Notes: a model not told the origin generated them from the letters alone. DNA of 64,000 nucleotides from Molanna angustata (GCA_963576475.1 OY754972.1:30923107-30987106); one strand, 5' to 3'; counted from the first letter of the stretch, positions 10,308 through 21,665 are shown. Made by a program: numbers and translations.

Positions 10308-13300
10308 GTTAGTTATTCTTTCAAATTTTTATATTTTTATAACAAATCAACATACAATGGAGTTCTATCAAGAATTGTCGATCGACAAACTAAACTTATT
10401 TCAATTCTATATCTTCAAAATACAATTATAAAATAAAACCATTCTTTTTTATAAAAAATGAATATTCCTTATTAAACAAGTACATATACATCTTCCTAAG
10501 TTCCCTAAAATCAGCATATAAATGCTTGTGCTATAGGTGAACGAAATAGGTCGAGGCAGGATTCGAACTCACGACCACTGGCCCAGCGCGCTAACCGCTC
10601 TGCCATCGACCCATTTGATTATATTATTTGCTCTCAGAAACTTAGGAGTCTAATAATATGAGTCAATTGTGACAAGTTTCACGACTCTCTCATACTAGAC
10701 CCTTTAATGTCCTGATAGTAGGTATACTATGTCTGATCACAAAATTTGAAGGTATTTTGCACACGAATAGTTAAGGATATTATGTTAAGTTATCGCGTTT
10801 CGTTCCATTCACTTATGACGAATCAAAACACAATAACATCACATCACATATTTATATTCTGGTATTCATTCTTTGCACCTAACATCTACTTCAGCCAAAT
10901 ACCAATATTTATTTTTCTTCGATATTTCTTTCGGATTTCGACAAGACCCTACTGACTATTCTAACGGTGGATATTTACTATGTAAATTGAAAAAAAGTAA
11001 ACATATATGTTGCATAGATTTTCATATAATATACTAGATGTCGCAGTTAGCAAATTTTGTATTAATCGAAGTGAAGATTTACTCCGCGATTTTTTCCGCG
11101 GGACTTTTGACAACAATGTGGGCAAAAAACGTCGTTTTTGTATTGAGAATAACGACATACATGTGAATAATTCGGATTTATTTGTCGAAAAAAAAACACT
11201 TTGTTCGTTAAGATTTAGAGAACAGGGACCCTATTCTCCAATGTCGCCTATCGATGTCGTATGTGACATTTTATTACTTTCGCACGATTTCTAGAATATG
11301 CTATTCTTGAGTCTCACATGCGACATAGTCGAATGAAAATCATTCGAGATTTCGACGAGTGATATAGGACCACTCGACATTCAATGTCGCATCAATGTCG
11401 CATGATTTTATCTGTCAAAAATAGCCGCCATATTACGATTGCCATTGACATAGTACATCAGTGAAGTGTGTTTAATCATTGTTTTTCCAATTTCGTGTTT
11501 TTTTTTGTAATAATAATGGCTAGTTTCGACGAGTTGGTTATTCTGTCTATTGAACAGAATCACAATATTCACGGACGACGTAATAATTCCAAAATAGTGG
11601 ATGCATTCGCACAAAGCGATACGTCTTTCATAAAACACTTCCGCCTCAACAAAAAACTTACAAAGTCCCTTATCGAGGTTGTAACTCCTCATATGTGTTT
11701 GCCATCTCGAGCATCTGCATTAAGTGTCGAAACCAAGGTATGTTAATCATTTTTTACTAAACCAATATCTCTCTTATGGGTTTTTTTGTAGACTATCATG
11801 AATGAGAAAGTCGAAAGTAAATACTATAAACTTTTGTATTCTTTACATGAACATTTTCGGCGTGAATCACTGGCTTAGAATAGTTCTTCCACTATTTTCA
11901 TTGTTTGCAAGTGTCCCGTAAGAGCCGGGCAATGGATAACATCTCACATGATTCAGCAATGAGGTTCACCCATTCTGAATGTAGTCCCTTGTAAGGTGAA
12001 ATGAGACTGTGGGTGAAAAAACTATCTAACGCTTTAAACTATTGCTACACGAGCATTAGAATAATTTGTCGAACGTTCCATTTGTCTACAATTTTACAGA
12101 TAAAACATATTTTGATTTGAAGATCAAGATTTGACACATTTGGTAAATTTTGAAAAAAGTGGATTTGACGCTCATGGATTCATGTCTTAGCTGATGAAGT
12201 TCATTGCGTTTTTATAAACCTACTACATATAATTAATTCATGATTTATATTTTTCAGGTTCTCACAGCCTTAAATTTTCTGGGAACAGGATCTTATCAGT
12301 TACCTAGGTGGGAAGCAACATAAATAATAATATATCGCAATCTTCCGTCTCAAGATCTTTGACTGAATTTGTGGATGTACTAAATAAACCAGAAATTTTC
12401 AATGCATGGGTTAAATTTCCAAGCACAATCCAAGAGTTAAGGAGTATAAGAAATAGGTAAACTATAGTATTGATTTACTTAAGGTGTGTTGTTGGATGTG
12501 TTGGGAAGTGTAGAATCCAAATGGAACAAATATATACTTCAGGTTCGATAATACATACCATCACGCCATATCCCTAGTGTGTAGTAACCAGCAGCATGCA
12601 TTACCTTCTCAAAGAATCATGACACACACCAACTTTGTCTCACAAAAGGCACTAGATTCAGAATGTGCGGTGAACCTCATTGCTGAACTATATGAGATGT
12701 TATTTTGCCCGTTGAATTTTCAATTACATAATAATATGTTATGTGAAATGTTATTTAATAAAATAAATTACTTGTCTGTTACGGGATACCTGAAAAAAAA
12801 GTGTTGGTTGGGGAACTATTCTAAAGATTCCTCATAGTAACATTTTATAATACAACCAAAAAACAATATTTTCAAAAACATTATATAGATCTAAAAAACT
12901 TTTTGTTTCAGGTTTTATAGAAAGTACAATCTGCCAGGTATAATCGGATGCATCGAATTGCACCCATGTTGCAATTGTACCGCCAGCAGGAAACAATTTA
13001 AATTACCCTGAACATGTGTATGTAAACCGTCAGAGCTACCACTCCATTAACGTCCAACTAATTTGTGATGACTCTTTAAAAATATTAAATGTTAATGCTT
13101 TGTTTCCTGGTAGTCTTTTTATAGCTAATAATTATTTTTTTACATAGATAATTAATTTAACAACTCATTTCTTGTATTAAATTTGTCAAAATTATTACAT
13201 ACCTTTCATTATGGAAAGGTTGTACATATATGAGTAAATAAAGTGTATTGCATTTACTACTGTTTATTATTCTACCTAAATTAAAATTGGAAGGAAAGAA

Positions 13301-16300
13301 AAAAAATATATATTCAGTGTGGTATAAGAAAACATTTATTACATTATATTGAATTAATAGAGATATATAAACAAAGTTAAATATTAAACGGGAGCATTTA
13401 GAAAACTTATTTGAGATACTTATAGAAATGTTACATATGAACAACATAAAAAAATTGTATTGATGACATATTATTACAGATTGTTACTGTAAATTAATAG
13501 GAACTTTTATAAAATGTTATTTATAGAAATATAAAAACAAAGCTAAATACTTAAAAGGAACATTTATAAAATGCTGTATTAAAAGACATTTGTCAACAAA
13601 GTTTCTATATCTCGTCTAAAAGTATATATAAAATTCTTTATGTATCTCTATTAAAACCTTTTTGAAATGTTCCGAATAAGAACTTAACTTTTTTTATAAA
13701 TCTCTGTTAATACATTTTATAAATGTTCCTATTGAGTTTTTGGCTTTGTTTTTATATCTCTCTTAATACATTATAAAATGTTCCTATAAATTTACAGTAA
13801 TCATCTGTTAAGTTTCATTACGAGAATTTTTTTGTTCATACAAGAAAATAGTTAATACATTTTGATCAAATTTTGTTTTGTAAATGAAGAGAAGCGTTAA
13901 GACATATCATATTGAAAATTACATACAAGAAAATAGTTAATATATTTTGATCAAATTTTGTTTTGTAAATGAAGAGAAGCGTTAAGACCGTTAAGACATA
14001 TCATATTGAAAATTACATACAAGAAAATAGTTGATATATTTTGATCAAATTTTGTTTTGTAAATGAAGAGAAGCGTTAAGACATATCATATAGAAAATAA
14101 CATACAAGAAAATAGTTAATATATTTTGATCAAATTTTGTTTTGTAAATGAAAAGAAGCGTTAAGACATATCATATAGAAAATTACATACAAGAAAATAG
14201 TTAATATATTTTGATCAAATTTTGTTTTGTAAATGAAGAGAAGCGTTAAGACATATCATATAGAAAATTACATACAAGAAAATAGTTAATATATTTTGAT
14301 CAAATTTTGTTTTGTAAATGAAGAGAAGCGTTAAGACATATCATATAGAAAATTACATACAAGAAAATAGTTAATATATTTTGATCAAATTTTGTTTTGT
14401 AAATGAAGAGAAGCGTTAAGACCGTTAAGACATATCATATTGAAAATTACATACAAGAAAATAGTTGATATATTTTGATCAAATTTTGTTTTGTAAATGA
14501 AGAGAAGCGTTAAGACATATCATATAGAAAATAACATACAAGAAAATAGTTAATATATTTTGATCAAATTTTGTTTTGTAAATGAAAAGAAGCGTTAAGA
14601 CATATCATATAGAAAATTACATACAAGAAAATAGTTAATATATTTTGATCAAATTTTGTTTTGTAAATGAAGAGAAGCGTTAAGACATATCATATAGAAA
14701 ATTACATACAAGAAAATAGTTAATATATTTTGATCAAATTTTGTTTTGTAAATGAAGAGAAGCGTTAAGACATATCATATAGAAAATTACATACAAGAAA
14801 ATAGTTAATATATTTTGATCAAATTTTGTTTTGTAAATGAAGAGAAGCGTTAAGACATATCATATAGAAAATTACATACAAGAAAATAGTTAATATATTT
14901 TGATCAAATTTTGTTTTGTAAATGAAGAGAAGCGTTAAGACATATCATATAGAAAATTACATACAAGAAAATAGTTAATATATTTTGATCAAATTTTGTT
15001 ATGTAAATGAAGAGAAGCGTTAAGACATATCATATAGAAAATAACATACAAGAAAATAGTTAATATATTTTGATCAAATTTTGTTTTGTAAATGAAGAGA
15101 AGCGTTAAGACATATCATATAGAAAATAACATACAAGAAAATAGTTAATATATTTTGATCAAATTTTGTTTTGTAAATGAAGAGAAGCGTTAGACATATC
15201 ATATAGAAAGAACTTAACTTTTTTTATAAATCTCTTTTAATATGCTTTATAAATGTTCCTTTTGAGTTTTTGGCTTTGTTTTTATTATCTCTCTTAAAAC
15301 ATGTTCGTATAAATTTACAGTAATAATCTGTTAAGTTTCATTACAAGAATTTTTTTGTTCATATGAAACATTTCTATATCTCGACTAAAAGTATATATAA
15401 CTTTCTTTATGTATCTCTATAAAAACCTAAATTTTTTCGAACAAATGAATCCGAAAGTTTTTCAATGGCAACAACATGTCTCTCCATCAATGCTAGTTTT
15501 TTTTTCATGTATGCTTCTTTGATCTCGATTTTTTTTGCTAGCTCTACTAGATCTTCTTGCACGCCTCTTCTTCTGGGACGAGGCGTGGTTCTGCTATTGT
15601 GTGTTTCTTCAACTGGCGGTATAAGTATTTCTTCTGTTTCAATAAAGGAATCTTCTGTGTCATGATTACCTCCCTCCATAGAACTCTCATTGATATTTTC
15701 TCCTATTGTCCGGCATACCTCCGACTCTCTACTTTCAGAATGGCCAACAACTATTATTGGAGTTAACATGTTAACAATGGCCTCTTCTGATTGGGTTAGC
15801 TGACTCCCTATGGATGGCCCGCCCCCAGTCCCTCTCCTCTCCCTCTGCACAGCTGCCTCTTTGGACTTGGCTTTTGACCAGAGACTTGTCTAGAAAGAAT
15901 AAAACAATGATAATATTAATTATACAGTTCAACAAATCTTTATAATAAAAACACTTAAAGAATCTTATAAGTAAACACACATATTTTATACTTTAGGTTT
16001 GGACATAATAATACAGTTTAACAAATCTTTATAATAATTTTAAGCACTGAAAGAATCTTATAAGAAAACACACATATTTTGTTCTATAGGTTTGGACATT
16101 TTAATGCATAAATGTTCAAACCAACTTTTTTAAAATTATTGAGACAAGCCCCCTGAGTCAAATTGTCAAGCACTGTTCGTAATCGCTGTTGTCTACAAAA
16201 TAGAAAAATTTTCTACAACAGACGGCAAATCCCATACAAAAAAAGGTTGGTTGTTTGGCACATGGAATTCGACTTAGCGCCAAGTATGTCAAATTAGGCT

Positions 16301-19300
16301 CTTATTATAAAGATATGGTTTCAGTTTTCATTGCTAAGCTTTCTAATTCCCAACCAAATTGAAATCAGCTGTTTACAGTTATTTCTAACTATATTACATG
16401 ACATGTGGTTTCAAACTAGAACATTATTTTTAATCCTTTTACTTGTCAACACTAACAAACGTTTTTTATAGAAGTACATAATTTTGTTGATTTACTACGT
16501 AATTTCTTCTTAAAAACAAACAAACTATATATTCTACTGGTAAGGTTTTCATAAAAACTTGTTTTATAATTACAATAGTATAAAATCACATTTTTCTAAT
16601 TTAATATAGCTGAAAACATTGTCAATCAATTTATTTAAACGAAAGACTCAAAATCAAAAATACTGCTTACCTTCCGCCAATGTAACCAATCCTTGTTAGC
16701 GCCCGGAATTGAATTAAGTTTTTCAGCTATCTCCATCCACCGCATTTTAGCCGTATGCCTTGTGAAGGTATTGGAGAACTTCCCCGATAAAAGTTCTTTT
16801 TCTCCATTCATCAATTCCACCAACATGCTTTTTTGTGCATTCGAACAATAATTCATTTTCAAAATAATTCAAAATACACTTGTATTCGACTTTCGAGAGC
16901 GTCACAGCAATCAACAGCAATGAACGAGGAACAAAATACAAAAATTTACCATAGATTTTTGACAACCATAGAAAAAATGACAAAATAATGCATAAAAAAT
17001 ATTTCAAACGCATCCTAAATGCTATGTTGCCGCTACTTTCAAATGACATTTCAATGTCGAACGATTTTCAAGTCGAATGATTTCAAGAATAGACTAAATG
17101 CCCAACATACGACATTTCATTCGACATTTTTTAGGCGACATAGGCGTATGCGACATTAATCATGCGAGATTGGAGAATAGACCCCCAGTTATCTAGGAAG
17201 TGTTGAAATGTATGGAAAACTGCAATATGTTGCCAACCAAGAAATCAAACGCGCGATATACCATGACTCACTCATTGCACGGAGTACTCCACCTAATATA
17301 TTATATGGAAATCTTTGATAAATAGCTATACTAAGATAAACTAGAGAGGTACCTAAATACTTATTATAGTAATATTTAAATTTTTATATTTTCCAATTAA
17401 ATTTATTGAAATATAACGGCGTCATGCAAATTTTGGTAATCTAGGTACATTAGGTACGCGCATAATAAACTATGATCGTTCCAGAATGGTACTCATTGTC
17501 TATGTACATTATAGTATGTTAATCTACCTTCTTTTAATTTGCAATATAGCCATTATCTATATAGGGTATCTCTGTGCGATTCTCATCGGTATAATACTTT
17601 TGTTTTAATTAATTAAAAAGCGTTTACGAATAATTATTTTTGATCTGTGCCACTGTTATCTTGATTATTTTAATTGATTCCCGTTTCCGCAAAAATTTAA
17701 CTTATAGTGTATTCAGATTATGATTCAAATCATATCGTTCAAATAAAAAAAAATTGAACCCTTTACACTCATTGGATGGAAAATAAATTTAATGTTTCAT
17801 CTCGTTATACAAGGGACATCTTATCTCTCCAACCAACGTAAGTGCCTGCTTGTATTTTAATATTTAGGTACTCAATGGAGACTTTTTAATCAGTTATAAT
17901 TATTCATAAAACATTGAATACTTATAATCGTAATAAGTTGTTGATTTTTATTGTAATGATTTATAGTTTATCGAGAATATTAATGATCGACGATTTTTTT
18001 ATTTTGTAGAAATCCATTATAAGTTATATCTATAATTAAAAGTAAACCACTTTTTGATTCTAAGTGAATTTTATTATGAGCGATAGACCTATTTCGCCTT
18101 GTTAGGGCATTTACTGGCTTATGACTATTTTGACAAACTTTACTTATATTTTTATAGATTAATTATGTAGGAGGAGCTTACAGGTTCTTGTGATTGGTCA
18201 TTTAAAACTATTGATATTATACAATACAAAAATGAAATAAATTTACTTTACTCTGGTTGGTTAAAATATTAATTTTTTGACCAATTTGGTTTCATATTCT
18301 GGGTTGGAAAAAAGGACTGACCTCCATACTATCCTATCTTGACATACATACCTACATGTTTTATATAGAAAATAAAATATCTTACAATATTCAATAATTT
18401 GGATTAATGGGTTTATAGTTTGGTACTTATTCTTCAACTATACATACTATCGCTATCGACAGATGGATCTCAAGTGTTACATGCAACTAGTATATAAAAA
18501 TCTTGTGTCACGATGTTCGAAGACACTAATCTCCGAAACCGCCCAACGGATTTCAATATAATTTTGTAAATTTATATGATTGGTTCCCGCTTGAAAGGTA
18601 GAGAATAGTTTTGGACCCGATTGGTGGCGCTGTTATTGAGTTTTTTTAAATATATTTTTTTTAGATTTCTCATCCAAAAACCACAAAATTTATCTTCCCT
18701 ACACCCCTCGAAGGATTTATTACAGGATAAAGAACCCCAATTCATTTTTAAGTTGTGTAAACTTTCAGTAGATGGCGATGTGAACAAATCTATTGAAATC
18801 TGTATTTCGCATCTAGAGACCTCACTCAAATGTACGATTTTTTTGGTAAAATACATAAAATGAGGTCTATATAAAACGCGGTCTACATAGAAGGTGGTCT
18901 GTTATAGAACAACGTCTGCCCGAGCCTATTAGAGCTTTATAAATTTATTTTGACAAAATTCCATTGTATGTAGATATAAAACCAACTATTTTTTATATTA
19001 GGTATATTTATTATGTTTCCATACTTACCTAGCCTCTTTTTGAGTCGAATATCGGACAAAAGACCTGCCTCTTGATTTTCCAATTGTCTTTCTCCTGTGC
19101 CACATTATTAATTTACCATTACTATGAATTAACCCTCCGTCAATACACAGGTATTAACCTTCCGTGAAATTTTTAGGATTTTGAAACATGCGTCTTGAAT
19201 GGCGATAGAGAGTGCCGTTATATTGAAGGCGAAACACACGAGGGTATTGGAGATCATAGGAGACAGACATTGTTCTTCTGTGGACATGATGATGAGTGCA

Positions 19301-20924
19301 GGTAAGTCACTTTTTGTAATAACCTTGCAGATTTTATCCAACTATTGCAAAAACACAAGACCAACAGTGTGTATTATAATATATAAAAGCCAGGCTCTTG
19401 AAGTAAATCTATCTGAATTATTATCATACCTGAATATTGAAAATTAATGTCTGTTGTGGCCCTGGCGAAATGAAAATTGTTAATATTGGCTCTGGACGAT
19501 ATTGCCCGACTCGTTTAAGTGGACTGTATATTTTGAAGGAATTGGTCGGGTTGGGATAGGACAAGAGAAATTTATCACGAGGAACTGAGATCGACTTACC
19601 CAGGTCCTCGGCGATGCACCGGATGTTGGCTTTCGCTTTTCTCGACCAGAGCTTCGTTATTCTTCTTGAATGGTACACAAAACACTTAGTGTAAAAGTTT
19701 TTATCGAAAATATGAAAGGCGAAATAACAACGTGTATGACACTAGTGAAAAATTGCAACCAACTAAAAACAAATGAATATTCCTTTTATTTGAAAATGTT
19801 CCGAATTATTTGAATTATTTATATGAATATTCCGAATTGTGGGTAGGTACTTTCTTCTCTGGGCGGTGATGGGCGACGTCTCGTCTCAGCGTGGTGATAA
19901 TAAGCCAAGGATGAAATATGGGTAGGCTCATGTAGGCTGGATCTTAAACTCCCGAACAATGTCTATTGTATAGATTTTCTTTCTCATGGTTACAATCCTA
20001 GGATTGGTTTGCACTAAGCACTCCATATCTCCACACATATATGGGCAGTACATAATATTTTGTGATTATTATGTATTTGTATGTATACGTATGTTTCAGA
20101 CCCTTCAACACGGTTGGTACATTAGAGCGAGCCAAGCATGCTGTTGAGAGACATTATGCTGTTGTTGGTGTGCTGGAGGATCTTAACTCCACATTGACTG
20201 TCTTGGAACATTATGTACCCAGATTCTTCAAAGGAGCGTCGCATGTTTATTGGGGTATAATAAACATATTGTTTTACATATTTCATCTTCATACATATGC
20301 TAATTTGTTTTTTATTTTGTGAAAACAGTTATGTTTATAAATAATGTCTGTGAAAATTTGATTATTTTAAAAATTGCATTCAAAAATGTTTCCGAAATCC
20401 GTCATATTTATTGTTTAAAGAATGTAATGTTATGACTGTTAAACAATTATACATGATGCAAGCTAGGTACATAATTATGTATATATTATGCAAATTTTAT
20501 AATATTATTGAAATTGCAGACAAAAATCAAGAGAATCGTATCACTTGAATGGCTATAACCTTAAATTAATATACTGTTAATGCAAAAACATCATTTGTGA
20601 AGTAGAAGTCTATGAATTATAATTACTGTCATTCTTTATAAAGTCTTTAATTATGTTTTTCATTAATGCACGCATTACATCCTTCTACTAGACGTCAATA
20701 TTATGACTCGCTCTATCATTTGACTGTCACTTTTGCTGTTTCCAGATGAAATCAACAACTTCGATCGAATCAACAGGAACGCCTTCAAGCCGCCTGTGTC
20801 GGAGCACGTCAAGGAGATCGTGCGAAAAAATTTCACAAGGGAAATCGAGTTTTATCAATTCTGCAGACAGAGACTTCACAAGCAGTTGTTGGCGTTGAGA
20901 TTACCTACGATATACACTCCGTAA
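10151..20924 (+). CDS. pip: pipe-family heparan/uronyl 2-O-sulfotransferase, last four coding exons
   Basis: Joined exons 10151-10307, 19177-19301, 20100-20254 and 20746-20924 give 616 nt with matching phases, ending in TAA at 20922. Family members are Golgi type II membrane enzymes that transfer sulfate from PAPS to the 2-O position of uronic acids in glycosaminoglycans. In Drosophila pipe sets up dorsal-ventral polarity of the eggshell. The segment VNLVRDPVERVISWYYY matches the 3'-phosphate-binding part of the PAPS site. RAPWYYVER, CRYIEGE, LFFCGHDDEC, VVGVLEDLNSTL and PRFFKG follow in the order expected for pipe/UST. The signal anchor, 5'-PAPS loop and catalytic histidine region lie in exons not seen here. 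Introns are 8869, 798 and 491 bp. The pipe-versus-UST name rests on recalled resemblance; the sulfotransferase family is firm. Confidence 0.9.
10446..10613 (-). mobile_element. tRNA-derived SINE (family A), copy 2, in pipe intron
   Basis: Same order as the copy at 5206: A-rich tail (T-rich on +), GTACATATACATCTTCC body, and a head with GGATTCGAACTC, the B-box complement. A short deletion removes the ATTACTAG part of the anticodon-like arm. It lies 138 bp downstream of pipe exon a. Confidence 0.85.
10614..11224 (+). other. pipe intron, unremarkable
   Basis: AT-rich intron sequence with no recognised element. The Harbinger element starts immediately after. Confidence 0.4.
11516..13120 (+). pseudogene. 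Harbinger transposase (HARBI1/DDE_Tnp_4), truncated
   Basis: Exon 1 is 11516-11737 (ATG, donor GTATGT). It encodes 74 residues starting MASFDELVILSIEQN, with SFIKHFRLNKKLTKSLIE typical of HARBI1 N-termini. Exon 2 is 12258-12456 (acceptor TTTTCAG, donor GTAAAC): VLTALNFLGTGSYQLP, then after a frame change SQSSVSRSLTEFVDVLNK and FPSTIQELRSIRNR, the helix-turn-helix region. Exon 3 starts at 12912 (acceptor TTTCAG): FYRKYNLPGIIGCI, a second frame change near 12957, then CTHVAIVPP, NYPEHVYVNRQSYHSINVQ and ILNVNALFPGS. The first catalytic Asp region lies at the frame change. The C-terminal part with the other two acidic residues is missing. Two frame changes and truncation make it inactive. Confidence 0.85.
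11868..12835. repeat. Inverted repeats in the two transposase introns
   Basis: Intron 1 carries GGGCAATGGATAACATCTC with CAGCAATGAGGTTCACC and CATTCTGAAT (about 11937-11980). Intron 2 carries the reverse complement, ATTCAGAATGTGCGGTGAAC with CTCATTGCTGAA, GAGATGTTAT and CCCGTTGA (about 12657-12716). Further matches (AATAGTTCTTCC near 11880 against GGAACTATTCT near 12812) extend the pairing. The two arms flank exon 2. They are probably two opposite copies of one small MITE. Confidence 0.65.
13595..13845 (+). repeat. Left flank of the satellite, repeated at right flank
   Basis: 13681-13845 (AACTTAACTTTTTTTATAAA through TTTTTGGCTTTG to GAATTTTTTTGTTCAT) recurs at 15209-15365 on the same strand. 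13603-13662 (TCTATATCTCG, AAAGTATATATAA, TTTATGTATCTCTAT) recurs at 15370-15427. So both sides of the 85-bp array carry the same sequence. 13500-13575 also pairs in inverted orientation with 13690-13800. Confidence 0.75.
13835..15207 (+). repeat. Satellite array, 16 units of 85 bp
   Basis: The unit contains CATACAAGAAAATAGTTAA, TTTTGATCAAATTTTG, GAAGAGAAGCGTTAAGAC and ATATCATATAGAAAAT. Sixteen TTTTGATCAAA cores occur at a spacing of 85 bp. Units 2 and 7 carry a 9-bp internal duplication (ACCGTTAAG at 13987 and 14421). The five units after each are the same in order, which reveals a higher-order repeat of 434 bp (5 x 85 + 9). Non-coding. The TTTTGATCAAAA core is palindromic. Confidence 0.93.
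15209..15427 (+). repeat. Right flank of the satellite
   Basis: Second copy of the sequence found at 13603-13845, in rearranged order, overlapping the 3' end of the Myb-like exon. The stop codon of that gene (15407-15409) lies inside this repeat. Confidence 0.7.
15407..16856 (-). CDS. Harbinger Myb/SANT-like accessory protein
   Basis: Exon 1 is 16671-16856 (62 codons, ATG at 16856, donor GTAAGC). Exon 2 is 15407-15889 (acceptor TTCTTTCTAG) and ends in TAA. The joined product is 222 residues. The N-terminal 85 residues look like a Myb/SANT-like domain: TAKMRWMEIAEKLNSIPG and KDWLHWRK across the splice to TSLWSKAKSKEA, with spaced tryptophans at about 40, 57, 60 and 66. A linker with GTGGGP and an acidic stretch follows, then a Lys/Glu-rich C-terminal helix likely to be a coiled coil. 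In PIF/Harbinger elements this protein binds subterminal DNA and helps the transposase enter the nucleus. The frame is open throughout, unlike the transposase. ATG at 16856 is preferred because it is the first in frame. Confidence 0.85.
17187..18280 (+). other. pipe intron, AT-rich
   Basis: No coding or repeat family recognised. It contains ordinary AT-rich intron sequence. Confidence 0.4.
18281..18491 (+). mobile_element. Helentron-like (HINE) element, 3' fragment
   Basis: Starts near TTTCATATTCTGGGTTGG and GGACTGACCTCCATACTATCC. Runs through TGGGTTTATAGTTTGG to CTATCGACAGATGG and CATGCAACTAGT, the conserved 3' end. The 3' subterminal repeat has one change (CAGATGG for CAGTTGG). Confidence 0.8.
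18492..19176 (+). other. pipe intron with unidentified repeat-like sequence
   Basis: 18500-18560 (CACGATGTTCG, ATCTCCGAAACCGCCCAACG, GATTTCAA) has the style of a widespread lepidopteran repeat, but I cannot name it. No coding sequence is supported. Confidence 0.3.
19177..19301 (+). CDS. pip: pipe exon b
   Basis: Acceptor TTTTTAG, donor GTAAGT. Forty-one codons plus two bases, beginning DFETCVLNGD and containing the cysteines of CRYIEGE and FFCGHDDEC. In the family these cysteines form disulphides near the substrate cleft. The phase joins the previous exon exactly after two lysines. Confidence 0.93.
19440..19678 (-). pseudogene. Possible FP-protein-like (Baculo_FP domain) fragment
   Basis: On the - strand the translation contains KANIRCIAEDLGKSIS and RPEPILTIFISPG. 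This resembles the C-terminal domain of FP-like proteins, which are common as ORF1 or domesticated pieces in insect genomes. It is short, has no clear start and lies in the 798-bp pipe intron. The identification is tentative; it may simply be an open shadow frame. Confidence 0.3.
20100..20254 (+). CDS. pip: pipe exon c
   Basis: Acceptor TGTTTCAG; the donor is GTATAA after TGGG at 20251-20254. The exon encodes the arginine completing the previous split codon, then PFNTVGTLERAK, VVGVLEDLNSTL and VPRFFKG, ending in the first base of an Asp codon. The GTATAA donor is weaker than the others but restores phase. Confidence 0.92.
20746..20924 (+). CDS. pip: pipe terminal exon and stop
   Basis: Acceptor TTTCCAG. 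After two bases finishing the split Asp codon come 58 codons with FKPPVSEHVKEIV and EIEFYQFCRQRL, ending LRLPTIYTP and TAA. This is the C-terminal helix region of the family. The 3' UTR follows. Confidence 0.93.
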
Positions 20925-21206
20925 TTTTGCTATTACAATATTATTGTTCCTCGCAAAGACTTTTTTCAAATACTTTTTAAATACCAACACTGGAAACATT
21001 ATAATATTTCACTTCGCTATATTCGTGACGCAAACAGATAGGTACTCTATAGACCTAATAAAAAGTACTCCGTAGGCCTAATAAAAAGTAGGTATTCTGT
21101 TGACCTACTACAAAATATCCAAAATAATAAAACTGTACTTAATGTATATTTTTGTTATATTATGTATTCATATGCTGTGTTGTTTGAGTTATAATAAATA
21201 AAATAA
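20925..21206 (+). terminator. pipe 3' UTR with polyadenylation signals
   Basis: After the stop codon the sequence is AT-rich. ATAATAAATAAAATAAAG at about 21191-21208 contains overlapping AATAAA hexamers from 21193, the first strong cluster after the stop. AATAAAAA also occurs near 21057. Cleavage is inferred just after 21210. Confidence 0.55.
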
Positions 21207-21282
21207 AGTGCAATACAAAGTAAGTACCTACCACATACTTTGTAGACTTAAATCGTGTTTCCTTGTATCGAGATCTGGGTGC

Positions 21283-21451
21283 CTAGACAACATGTCATTT
21301 AGCTCAAGAAAAGAAACAAGAAAATATGGAAGTGACAGATGAAACTCAATGTATGGAAGTGACAGTTGTCACGTGACTGGCAACTGTCACTTCCATACAT
21401 TGAGTTATCTTTTCTTGTTTCTTGTCTTGAGCTAAATGACACGTTGTCTAG
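21283..21451. mobile_element. Fold-back MITE (169 bp)
   Basis: CTAGACAACATGTCATTTAG at 21283 pairs with the reverse complement ending at 21451 (CTAAATGACACGTTGTCTAG). The pairing continues inward through AGCTCAAG and AAGAAACAAGAAAA. An inner pair, AACTCAATGTATGGAAGTGA, mirrors 21381-21406. Almost the whole element is one imperfect hairpin centred near 21370. No coding capacity. It lies just past the pipe 3' end. Confidence 0.85.
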
Positions 21452-21665
21452 GGAGGCTGATTCGTTAACGAAAATATACTTCGATAATTTACGGCTATCC
21501 ACTCGTCTTAAAATGGTCCTAGACAAAAGTATTTCAAAATCGTAACGATAGTAAATTTATATTCGCTATTTATAATTTTCAAGCATCGCAATACTTTAGA
21601 ATAAAGTTGTTTTCTTTATCAAATCGTTATATACTAAGGCTGGGTTGTTTCAACAGTATAGTTAG

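Larger units (their letters stand above)
11225..17186 (+). mobile_element. Two-gene Harbinger (PIF) DNA transposon in pipe intron
   Basis: The left end GGGACCCTATTCTCCAATGT at 11225 and the right end ATTGGAGAATAGACCCCC at 17169-17186 are inverted repeats sharing TATTCTCCAAT; both are followed inward by GTCGCAT/ATGTCG-rich subterminal sequence. Between them lie a spliced HARBI1-type transposase on + and a spliced Myb/SANT-like gene on -, arranged tail to tail. That is the usual PIF/Harbinger gene pair. A 1.4-kb satellite separates the two genes. A 3-bp target duplication expected for the family could not be confirmed from the flanks. The transposase is broken, so the copy is not autonomous now. 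Confidence 0.85.

Noticed and set aside
13835..15207. CRISPR-like array
   Set aside because: Units are contiguous with no unique spacers, in a eukaryotic intron; it is a satellite.
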